Source: Henricia sp. BOLD:AAB3569 (taxonomy: Eukaryota > Echinodermata > Asteroidea > Spinulosida > Echinasteridae). From it: 64,000 nt of DNA. Positions 46,701 to 59,100 of this stretch are shown piece after piece. The notes below the pieces were generated by a model. That model made no database searches. It was not told the DNA's origin and saw nothing but the letters and a program-made list of their open reading frames with translations. Numbering within the stretch: position 1 is the first letter of the stretch; the number at the start of each line of letters is the position of its first letter. Where the stretch lies: the NCBI GenBank assembly GCA_037783545.1, contig JBBELK010000001.1, forward strand, positions 124,001-188,000. The letters are read 5' to 3'. The position numbers and the translations under genes are program-made.

Positions 46701-47126
46701 TGAATGTTGAACTCAATTTGACTGACCATTGGCCCTAACAACGGCCAAAATGCACTCAAATTGCACTTTAACCCTTAAAAGAGTTAATTATTATTTTAAA
46801 AAAGAGGTACATGTACGACAATTTATTAAAGGTGGTGTGATTTACGGGCATCCAGATAAATTATTTCAAGCTGTAATCATTCATTCTTTGTCAGCCATCT
46901 TTGAGATGAATTCAGAAACAAGAGGAAATTGCAGTGCCCTGACTGGGATTCGAACCCAGGTCCTTGGCATACATGGCAAACTGCTCTACAAACTGAGATA
47001 TCTGGGCATCCCGCCGGAGCACCACAACAATCTCGTGCTTGCCACTCTTTTCCCAACCAATTTCGCTATACACTGATGGCCTATCGTGAAGAGCTAGAGA
47101 GGTCGTACCTCCATAGGGGCGGGGGT

Positions 47127-47157
<31 letters not shown>

Positions 47158-50100
47158 ATCCATGCCAACCCATTCACTATAGAGGGAAGTGACAATATTG
47201 TTCTTTCTCGGCATTCGAAACTCCGTACTCGTGTACTGGCAACACGCGAACGAGGCTTAGTTCCACTACTTAATCACGTGCTGATTGGTGTTTGAATCTT
47301 ACCGTATCCATGCTAGCATGCATAAGATCCATGGTGTGATAAAATACGTCCACGTCCGACAGGTTTCGTGCTTGGAAGTAGGAGTATATGTCTGGAGCCG
47401 TGTCAGCCTCAAACTCGCTGCTCTCCAAGGTATCCTTGTGGAAAAGATCCAACGTAAAAAACAAGTCGGAAGACGCGTGAGTATTTAATTTAATTTAATT
47501 TCATTTATTTCGCAGGTAAACATAAAAACAGACAAAATACAGAAATACAAACAACCTCAAAATACAAACAACCTCAAAATACAAAAACAAATACATTTTG
47601 CACCGCCGCAGGATAAGCAAAAAAGCAAACTAAATTACTATCTAGTTGATATCCGAAAGCGCAAAAACAAGATTACAGACATCAAAAGGTAACAAGGAAA
47701 AAGGACAATGAAATCGAACGACAGGTATATGACACATAACAAACCTATACACAGATAAAACTATGAAAATGCAACAAAGACGAAACAAAGATCGCAGCTG
47801 ACCTATCAGCATTTGCAAAACAACAGGCACACAAAAAAGGCAAGAATGACAAAATACATGCAGCCATAAAACATTATTGCACATTAGTTATAGGACTTGC
47901 TGTTCCTGGAGCCAGCATCTACCTCCTTAAAGACCTAATGAATGACATCGAACCAAAAACCAGGGAATCAGCGACATCTCGCGGAAGTTTTTCCCATAAT
48001 CGCGGAAATCTATAAAACAGTGAATGGTGAGCATTGTTAGTTCTGGCTAGCCTGTGTATCAATTTCAAAGTGTCACTATGTCTCGGACTAATAGTAACCA
48101 CATTATCCAGTGATCAAGCTTATTAAAAAGATACTTGGCAACAAACACTAATGACAAATAGTGTACTCTGTTACTCAAAAAGGGGAGCTTCAAAAGAACA
48201 CACCTCTCTGAATAGCTAATTTCAATATCAGAGCGTCGTATTCTCGGGAGAGATAGACAAAAACGTGTAAAACGCCTCTGTACTCGCTCTAGACTGTCTT
48301 GATGAGTCTGGAGAACAGGGCACCAGACAGGTGCTGCATATTCCAAAATGGGTCTAACAATTGCACAATAAAGAGCGGTTAAAACTGCAGTTTTTTTTTT
48401 ACTTAACAAGTCTTCCTAGAAAACCATTCAATCGTGTGGCCTATAGAGTCACATATTGATATGTAATTTCCAACTCAGGTCAGCTGAGATAGTCACACCA
48501 AGGTAACTAGATACATTTTCGGTCACCTTTTGTTTAACCTCGAGGAGATTTCTCAGCATGTGCTTGGAAGCGTTCGTATTTCCACCCACAAACCTCTGAT
48601 TTTCATCCATACATCTCTTTATATCTAATGTTGGTCTCACCTTCATTCTGGTAGTGTGTTCGTTCATCCATTGAGAACCTACGGCGACCATGTTCAGATA
48701 ATGCCTCTTCATTATCCTGTATGTCTTGTTGGGAAGATATCGGAAAAGTTGAAGGGCCGAAAAGTCTAACTTAAGAGTCTTGTCCCAGAAGTGCTTGTTC
48801 TCTATGATGAACAAGTGTGAGGGCAGGCTGGAATCAAGACCATGGCGTATGGCTCCTAGACGAGTACTTAGGGTAATCGAACCCATGACTGAAAGCAAGT
48901 TGAGAAAAGGACATGTACAGGTTACGAGGGTCATTCAAAAAGTTTACAGCCTCACTCATAAAGTGTCACCCGACATAACTTGATTAGCACTACATACTCA
49001 GTGCTTCCCTTGATATATACACAGTCAGGAAAAACATGCTCGGGTGGCACTCGAACCCCGACCTTCTGCCTACTATAAAGCAACCGAGCTGGCCGGTGTT
49101 AAATGGCTGGTTCGAATCGCATAGTAGCGGGGATCGCATATGATGAGATAAGGTGAATTGGCTTGCGTTTGGGAAAATTAACATTAGTTAATTAGCAGTC
49201 ATTCTCCCCGACGCCGCGAGCTCAATCACCTTCAATCAGGAAAACGAATGTTCTTGCATTAGTTTTTAACGCACGTCAAAATCTCTCTCCTGTACCCCTT
49301 TAGTTTTTCTGTTTATCATGGAGGTGTATGTGTCTACAACACCGTCACAACTTGTTTTTCACAAAAAATCGACAGGCTTTTGCTTAAAACGTAAAGCAGT
49401 TCCGACCCTCTTCACCCAAATTCTGAAACGCTCGAGGTCATTCGGCTTGTTTATCAACAGAGTTTGACGTCATCCTGAGAAACATACAAAACGGTCTGTG
49501 CAGTATTGAATGGAAAATACACGAAGTGAATGTTTATCATGCCTGTTTTGTCCTTGTAATTCAAAATACAAACGTGAAAAACACTTCATGTAATATGACA
49601 ACAATCTACTATTACCTGTTTTGTGAAAAAACGATGAAATTGTGGCTCTCAGTGAAGCTCTTTTGAAGTAAATACTGGTGCATTGCGACGCCGAGGAGGT
49701 TTTGTCACGACCGGGAACGAACGGCATTCACAGCGGGTCTGTATACAGCATGGTGCGGGCGTACGTACGCGTAGACCCCACGTGTTTGAACATCGACCGT
49801 ACAAGTTATAGAATGAGCGACTCATTTTTCTCTCGCTTGGTAATAGAAAAGAAAATCTTTCTGCTCTTTGTTTTTTATAGTGTCTGGTAAAACATACAAC
49901 CACGCAGCTACTGGGCATATCTCTGGCTTTTTGGACCAACAAAATTCTTCAAAAAACACCATCTAACAGATACGGTTTTCCAAGTTGTTTGCGTGTAAAC
50001 GTATGGAGCTAACAATCGTGTTGACTTCTCTTTCTCATGATTGCGTCACGGGGTCACGCGCATATCATGAATACCTAATGAGCGTTTCAGAAATCGCGAA

Positions 50101-53100
50101 AATCTCATTTTCGAAAAGCGCACTTTTGCTTGCAATTTATCCACTTAAAACCGACAATTAAAAAATAATAATAATCCACGTCGGCAAGAGGGATGTTTGG
50201 ACTATCGAAAAAAGCCTAAATGCTGGATTTTCGTCAAGGGGGATTCTTCCTCTTTAATGAATAGCTATCCTGTCGCAGATGGTGGTTGCATCCTGGTCCG
50301 CTAAATTCTCCCCACTTAAGTATTGCTTCCAAAATGATTACCACGCATGTGCATTTTGAGTTTAGGAAAAGGCAGGTATGTCAGACAGTGCCAGCAAGTC
50401 AGGTAAGTAAAGGGCATGATGCAACATTTTAAAGCCACCGTTGGCCGCTTCAGCCACTGTCACCTGTGCTGTGTATAACTATAGATGTAGATATAGTTAT
50501 TATCCTAGAGCATTAAACCTGCCATAGCAGCCTTCCCCTGCGTTTTCTCTAGATAATATCCTGGCGCTGTTGCCATTATTATTACCGCTACCATCAGCTA
50601 GGAAATCACCAGAACCATTATGCTTCAACTTGGCTACCAGGCCAACTTAATTGCGCACAACCCTATCAGCAGTTATATTATGGCATATCCCTTAACAGGT
50701 CCCCAAATATCGCTTGGGTTGACGAGGCAATGGACATGAAACAACGACGTCACGGTTTGGTTACATAAGCGCAAATCTATGGAGGAGTCTCAGGGTATCA
50801 GACGACGTAGGGCTATAGGAAAGCACGTATGCAAACAACCCGTGACGTCATTATGTTTCAGGTCCATTGAGCTTGTTGAGTACCTTGCCCGCGGACACCA
50901 ACACGTTGGCACAAGTGGGGATCCAACCCATAACCCCTAGATCACGAGAACGGCTGTATACCCCCAAGATCACACGGTGAAGTCATTACGTCTCTAATTG
51001 TGTGTCTCTACACGAGTTTTTGTTCGGTTTCCTATCCAAAAAGTTGGCAGTAAGTGCAAATCCAAACAGCTCTTTAGGGGCGATATTTAAATAATATAGG
51101 TTGGCATTACTGGCACAAGCCCACACAATGTTGCCATACACGTATAGATTAGATTAGGTACAGTGGCGGTCCCGCCTCATTAACATACAGGAATACAATG
51201 GAGTGTGGAGGGCGGACACAGTGTGGACACTGAGTGTTAAGGCAGAGAGGCTTGGATTGCGAATCTCCTTGATCAAGACCAAGATCCAGGTTTTCGGTAA
51301 CCTTCTAGATGCTGCTATCGATTCTTGTCTTGCATCGGGTGAGTGTTGCGAGATCATGGAGAGCTTCACTTACCTCGGCAGCGTGGTTCACAGCTCCGCA
51401 ACTAGCGAGGCTGACGTCACTCGACGTCTAGGCCTAGCACATGTCTTGAAGCATCAGATATGCGTGTCTGCTTCTACTGGCATAAATATGACGATGTTTG
51501 GATTTACTCACTTTCCAAGAAGGCCTTCATGTTTTCCTCCAGCAGATTAGGGACTTCCCTCAGCAAAACTTCGTGTCCATCAGGCCCAATTTCTCTCTCA
51601 GAGGAGGCGAGGTCGGCAACATGGTTCACGTAATCGTAAACAACGTCATTGATGCGTGGAATGTATTCTTCCACAGCCTGAGGCCGGACCACCTTGCGAT
51701 TGAAATGGCTTCGGTTCTCCTTCCATTGTTGGCCGTCGCTGTAGTGACAGGAAATACACATTCATCATAATTTTTTCATCATTTTCAAGAGCGTACGAAA
51801 TTTGGGGTGTTATATGTTCTCAACAGTGGGGATTGGCTGGAATAGGACTGGAATCCCGAACAGTGACAGGATGGTTGACTTCCTGCGGTAAAAGCTCCTG
51901 AAATAAAGGGCATTGTATGCACACATGTGGGCCTGCTGGCAGTCTGGTCTAGTGGAGTGCACCCACCATGCTTTTTGGCTCTGTCTGGGAGGTGAGCCTA
52001 CATGTGGTGTTTGCAAGATTTGACTTGAGCGTACATTGCAAATAGAGGATACAATATCACTTGGGTTTTTAGACCGATCCACCACATTGGCATCCTGGGA
52101 TCGGAGGGTGTTTCCACTCTGTTAAGGGCAGTATACATGATTGGTATCTCGAAAATCAGAAATGTTCACAGATTTACGCCTAACTTACACAATATAAACA
52201 TAATGACCGTAGAAAACTTCCCTAAAATGGCTTTGTCTGAAGTGCTATAGTCTTTGAGAAATGAGTAAAACAATTGTTTTTCGTCTCATAAGACGAAAAT
52301 TCAATTCGCCCCAAAACCATTGCGCCCAAGTGCCATTTCGCCTCCAAACCACTTCGCCCGAGTGCCATTTCGCTTCGTCCAAATCACTTCGTCCAAACAC
52401 TACATCGCCCAGATGCCACTTCGCACGCTGTTTTACCCCCAAACACCCCCTCTGGATCCGCTAATGCAAGGAGTGTTGAAGGCGACATGTGACTTCAATT
52501 CTCGCATAGTCATCTAATGTTCTACACACGACTATTGTATAAATATAGAGGTCATGCATCTAGGTCAGAGCATCTAGGTCAAGTGCAGTGCATCTAGGTC
52601 AAGTGCCGCAGTCCACTTTTTTTGTTTTTTATTTCCGCATGATCATACTAAGTCTTGTTGTGTATATTGATGTTGGGAGAGAATTGAGGAGTTGATCATG
52701 CCTTTAGACCTTGTGTTTTCTCACTCCGAATTTTTTTCCCATCAAATCGGCACTTACCGATGCTTGATGAGTCATTTTTGTTTTTAACTCCAGTCACTCG
52801 CGTAAGGGCCGCCTTCGGCAGCCCTTTCGCGAGGAGGTAGTTTTGTAAGGTACAACAAATGAAGGTTGTCATGACACACTCCAACTGAGCCCCTCCCCAG
52901 TTTTAGTGCCAAAACAACGGGACTGGAGCGTCGTGTAAAATACAGGGTTCAAACTAACTACCGTTTCCTGCCGTCACGGCCATTTCCATCTACCATTTTT
53001 GTCCGTTTTCCAACACAATTTATTTACAAAGTTCACATATAAACCAAATCGAGGACATTAACAATGTATACGCCTACCGGTAGTTATGATGTAGTGGAGC

Positions 53101-56100
53101 ATTTTGATTTGAAATTGTAATTACATGTATGTTCTGTCGGAGAAAATAATCGCACAAAAGGGTGAAACAATCACCCATATTTCCCCATCTACATTACGTG
53201 AGTTTTCTTTTCGGTATTGTACGACAGGTGTAGCGCGCTATTTAAAGCGCGCGCTTACAAAACACGTTTTTGTGTTCATGCCTATATATTGGGCTATTTG
53301 CTTCTTTCGAGTCGGTCTCGGTTGAGCAGCTATACCTCGCCTTACCCTCCCACACCGCACCCCCCCCCCCCCCCCCCCCCCCTACTGAAACCGTGGTTAT
53401 CGTCACTCGGAGCAAGGGGGCGTGAACTTCGTCCAACATCCGGGTCACGCTCACGTTTCCTCCACAAGTTCGGGTTTTTTTCGTGGCCACCGAGTGCTGG
53501 TTCTGGCAACCAGACTGGTGTTGGGCGCCGAGTTGACGTCTTTTTGGGTTCGGTACAAGTTTATGCAGACTTATGACGATGAGATCGTCCGCAGAATGTT
53601 ATAGATTAGCCGTTTTGGCATTTGTTTCAATAACCTTTTTGGTTCTCGTAGCAATTTGTGCTATTTGCCAGTCTTTCTGGTTGTATTTTGTTTTTTGTTT
53701 TTTTAGAGGCATGGAAGGAAATAGCTCGCAACATCGCCGATCCCAGTCTTCAACGTGTGGCCGAAGACCAACTCCCAGCCTTGCTCATTTCAGCCATGCC
53801 AAAGCCCCATCCACAGTTAAAACCTACAAATCAGCCAGCTTGGCAGCGTTGGGATCGGGAATCATAGGCATTAGCCAAGGCATGGCAGGACTACCGTCGT
53901 CGACAGACGACCCAATCGTCAAGACCGCCATCCAAGGCTACGACAGACTTACGGCTTCGCCACCGAACCGGAAAGAACGAGTATCTTCGGACATACATTG
54001 TACTTTTACCACGGCACGTCATTAGTAGTCTTTACTAAAGACGTTAACTGTCTGTGTTTGTCACACTTGCATGCCCAATAGAGGGCGCATTTCAACTGCT
54101 TGTATTTGGACTGTCGTATACGTGTGGATTTGGACTCAGTTAACGTCTTTACGATCTTGGCATTTGAGGGCGGGACCAGACTATGCTAATATCAGACGAT
54201 ATATGCATTATTCATTGGCGTGGTTGGTGATTGGCGGACGATTGTAAAATAATATATGCATCAGCAAAGAGCTCACAACGCGTAAGGTCAACAGGTCAAC
54301 TGTTCGGTAAACATATACCAGAGACTGCAGAGACGTAGACGTACGTGGAGAAAATATACTCCACGTCCACGTCTCTGCATAGATTGATAGAACTTGCCGA
54401 ACATGTGAGCCGTTTTACGGGGGAGTTACCCGGTCCAGCTTCCGCGTTGTGAACTGTGCCTCAGATCTAGAATGACTGAAGCTTATGCCAAATAGGGGAA
54501 CTAGAATCCAGAGGGGAAGTGAGGTAAACAAAAAACCACGTCAGCCTCCCCCCGCCCCAAATTTGCACACTCCCCGACCTGAGTAACAAAGAAATGAAAA
54601 TTCTCCTATATAATATAAAGAAGAGATGACATCCAAATCAAACAATCAAAGTCTTAATTTGTTGTTTTTCTTGCTCTTGATGATATTGATTACTCAACTC
54701 ACTGCTTTCATATGCCCTTAGTCAGTAAACTACCTTTCCTATCTGTTGTTTTTATTAATTGTTTGTGCAACAGATTTCATGCAAACATTTCTGACCTGGT
54801 TTAAGTCAATTGCATAATTATGGACAGGTTAAATTTATTCGCTCCTCCTGCACTCGGACCTCTTGTCAGATTTTCTAGATTATGATGATACTCCTGTTTT
54901 CATTTGAATTCATTCAAAGTAAAATTAAGACAACTCTGGCTCTCCCCAGACAGTGACTGCAATTTAATGCAGACACAAATTTTATATTTCTTTTTTGTCT
55001 GTGTAGAGATTTGATATGATGCAAATTCTTTACCTAACGTCTGTGCTAACATTTTCAGTTACTGTTCGTGTAAAATTTATTTTTATTTTGGTTATAAGTA
55101 CATGGAATTGTTAATGTTTGCACTTATGTCCTGAATATCCATTCACAAAAGTACCAGCATTTGGACTAAGTGCAAGTTTATAATGTCGAAGATAAAATTA
55201 TTTTAAAATTTTGATTTTAAATTCTGTTAATTTTGCTAACAGTTTGGGCCGATATATAGCCACTCGATAGTGATTAGTCTGCTTTTTTGGCAATCCTTCG
55301 ATCTGGGGTGCCAACAAAATTTGTTTGGGTGTTTTGTATAATTGTCATTGTCATCACATATCTTGCTGTTTTTGTAAATAGTGAAAAAAATAGTGAAAAC
55401 AATGCAATAGAATTAAATGTCCAGCCATAGTCCAGTAAAAACAACCTTTTGTGTGCACATGATTAATGTTTAGCCCCCAAAACCAAAAACATAATACCCA
55501 TATAAAAAGTAGGGGAGAGTGGGGTTAGTTGGAACATTTTTCACAAAATCGTCTATAAAACACTAACATAATTTATTAACCCTAACTCCCTAGGGTTATT
55601 GTAAAATCATATTGATTTTTAAGGATTGAGGGGTGTTGGGGTTAAAGAAAAAAACAACTATACCACTTTAAGCATTCATAATTATTTGGGCTACAAATGG
55701 AGCTTATAAAATGTTACGACTCGCTGGTTTCTCAGATAATCCACCTTGAACATGACCATGTCAGCTGTTCCGACTAGCCCCACTTATGGGGTAAGTTGAA
55801 ACATGGTATGTTGTCATTTAAAAACTACTATAACTTCTGTAATCACCTTAATTAGCAAGGCAGACACTTAAGCTGTAAATTGGGGCGTTAATTAATTAAC
55901 CCTTTGGGGTACAGGGGAGTCATTAACAACTGCTAACTTATAATGCAGTGAAACTTGTATATAGTTGCCACCTTCCGGACCGTAAACAAAATGGCAACTA
56001 TAAACAGGTGGCCTGTTTCATGTGGTCAATGAAACATGTTCCAATAGCCCCCTCATTTTGTTCCAACTAAACCCGCTGGCCTGTTTGACATTTGCAAGCT

Positions 56101-59100
56101 TACTACGAAAAAAAGGGACTAAAATTTGACATCTCGTTAACCTCATTTTGTACTCAAAAACTAGTCGAGTGAATCTATGAACATCATTTGCTACAATGCG
56201 ATATTTCTTAAAAATAACTAATGCCGTGGAAAATATCAATGTTTCAACATACCCACTGTAACACCTCTCCTCTACTAATGGTGTATAGCTGTATTTCGAT
56301 AATTTTGTTTATGTTATGAACAAGTTAAGTGCCCTTCTGCCCAGTTTTTAAATAACTGCATGCATCATACATGTACTTTGATAAAATGCCATGTGCAGTA
56401 AAACAGTGATTCTGATTTTCATAAAAACTATTATTACTATACATGTCTTTTTTTCATGGGTTTGGGATTTGTTCAGTACTTGTGTGTGTTTATAAATACT
56501 GTTTGTATAACTAGGCCTGCATGTCGGCAATCCATAATTGCTAAAATTAGCAAATGTAAACCAAACCAGTACAAGCAAGAACAAAACACTTTGTTTCCAG
56601 AATATTTTAAATACTGATTTTTTGTTTGTTTGTTTTTTTACTTGGATGCAAATATCCTGCCTACAAGTGCTGCAGTATAAGTGCAACTGCCTATGGAGAG
56701 CCAAGAAAGGAAATAACATACCTTTTGCTGTACAAATTTCCTATATGACACAATGTTACATTTTTATCCATCCTGTTGATAGCATAGGTATTGTTTGAGA
56801 TTTACATTACTGTTTTTTATTGGACAACATCATCAGATTAAAAAAAAGAACTATACATGTATATGCAACCGTTCCTTCTACAAATTTGGATTTTTACATC
56901 TAATCTGCAACATACATGTACTAAAGTGATGTTGATATGTCATGATATGGAGAAATTAATGTCAGACAAGTATCCAATATTCAAGTTGTTTGGTCTGTTT
57001 GATTTTTGCTTTTTGTTTTTAACTTTGCACATTCACTGCACTAAATTCCCTCACATTGCCCTGGTGGTTTGACTATAACAGTCGTGTATAATCACAACTC
57101 AGTCCTTGAATCTATGCATGACTACTGGAATTTACTAATTAATCATTTTTCGCTTTAGCATTGTAAATTTTCGTGCCATTTCATTAAAAAAAATGATTAT
57201 CCAAAAGTCACAGCTTTAAACACGTATAATTGAAAGAGCAGACGTGATATTGTCGGAGATTCATTACTGCATTCCAATGCATATGGGTGGTGATCTGAAG
57301 TCTGTTTACAGAGAATAGGGGAATCTCTTTTAATTAATCGTCTAGTACTGTGCTCTTTTAGAAAACATGCTTGCATTTCAGAAGGATGAACTACAAACAA
57401 GGATAGGCAAATAATTCCAGACTGTTTTGTGATGCAAACAGGCTCTCAATTTAAGAGACGTCCAGCCAATTAAGGCACTATTTTCAAACATCATATTAAA
57501 ATTCCATTCTGTGAATTTCTGTTTATGCCCTACACGCTCTTTCATTTATTGATCAAGTGGTAATGATAATACAGAAACAATGTGTTTACTGACCGGGTAC
57601 ATGTATTAAAAATGGGTATGTAAACAAAAATTATAGGATGCGCAACAACTAATTTATGCAAGAATGTGTGTTGAGATTTTGTTTTGCCCTGGTATTTGGG
57701 AATTTTTTTGAACAGCATTCCAAATTAGTTTGTTTTTGAGACTATAACTACTGTCAAACTTGTACATACAGTTTGTAATGATGTACATGTACCCTTTTTG
57801 TTTACCGAGTGCAGGACAACTCGACCGTAAACAGGCGAGCAGGCCGAGAGGAAAAGGAGTTGGGCTTGGCATGGCCTGAGACCGGCTGTGGAAAAACACA
57901 CTGTGGGGCTTGATTTCATCTAGAATGCACCTCAATTGTTGTCCCCACCCCACCCTATGTGGGGATTTGGTCACGATTTGCATGCGCCAGGGTGGGGATT
58001 TTGACGCATAGAAATCAAATTTCCAGCGCACCTTGGGAGCAAAACATGCACGGTTCTGCACCCATGGGTGGGGATTTAGCCACCTAAACTTTGCCCAGGG
58101 GTGGGAAATTTGTCACTCGGACATTTACAATCCCCACCTCTTTTGTGGGGTAGCCCGGGGGAAGGGGGGGGGGGGGGGATGGGGGGATGGGGGGATGGGG
58201 GGATGGGGGGCGGGGATGGGTGGACAATTGATAGACCTGTATAAGGACATGATTAATATGGTTTTCCCTTCCAAACTTTGCTTCTTATATCATCGGAAAC
58301 ACCCGGGAGTTTATAGAAAAAATACAATTTTTTTAAAACTTCGGGGTAACCTCTTAACATTTCCTCCTATTTTTTTTTTTTTATATCACATTTTTATGTC
58401 GATTATCTATAGAATTCAATTCAAGACGAGTAACAAGCTAACGCCAGGGTACTGAAATCCCCCGGTGAAATCCCAGCGGCCGTCGGCCGGGAAGCCGACC
58501 GTACCGATATAGCTGCCTGCGTCTGCAGGTAGCGCGGTGTTGCCTGGCCCGGGCGCAGCGCTCGCTTGTCCACACATTTTCCCGATGCCGAGTTTTCCCT
58601 ACACGGCAAAAATAACACTTGGGCCTGTTGACTCAACCCAACAGACATCCCGCAGGCATTTTACACACACATCAACCTGTTTTAGTTTGCCTAATTAATA
58701 ATTCACGATATGGTCCAAACCTAATCACTGATTGGCTCCCTTGGATTTCCAAGGGAGAAATAAAGAAAAAGTTAAGAATTGCTGCCAAGATTGCCAAGAC
58801 CTTCGTGAAGGTCCAGTATCGTATGCACCACTGGTATCGATACCAGTGCAACGAATACGTACTACCGTTACGAATACACTAAATAATCGATTAAAATGTA
58901 TGGAAACACGCCCTCATTCGTTTCGCGCACTGTTCATCGCGCGCTGTGGGAATTCTGTCTCGCAACAACAAAAACTAACACGAAGGTGTTTTTTATCAAT
59001 TGTATTTTTTTCCAAAAACTTGATTTACATGTTGTAATTATAATACATAGACAGAATTATAAATAAAATTAATAAGTGTAAAGTGAAACACTGAGTTATT

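Noticed and set aside
46518..46759. Apparent P450 without the I-helix acid-Thr pair (sequence reads GVISRQSSNTL)
   Set aside because: VISRQ is intron sequence. A good acceptor (CCCGACAG) lies directly before TCATCTAAC, and the preceding exon at 47303-47434 supplies ASMDT. The spliced motif ASMDTSSNTL is normal.
46935..47008. Functional tRNA gene
   Set aside because: The T arm is perfect, but the anticodon loop lacks U33 and the acceptor and anticodon stems have mismatches; a SINE head or pseudogene is more likely.
54327..54379. Hairpin as a microRNA precursor
   Set aside because: The stem is near perfect with an A/T loop, like the many foldback elements here; nothing in the sequence separates it from a small palindromic repeat without small-RNA data.
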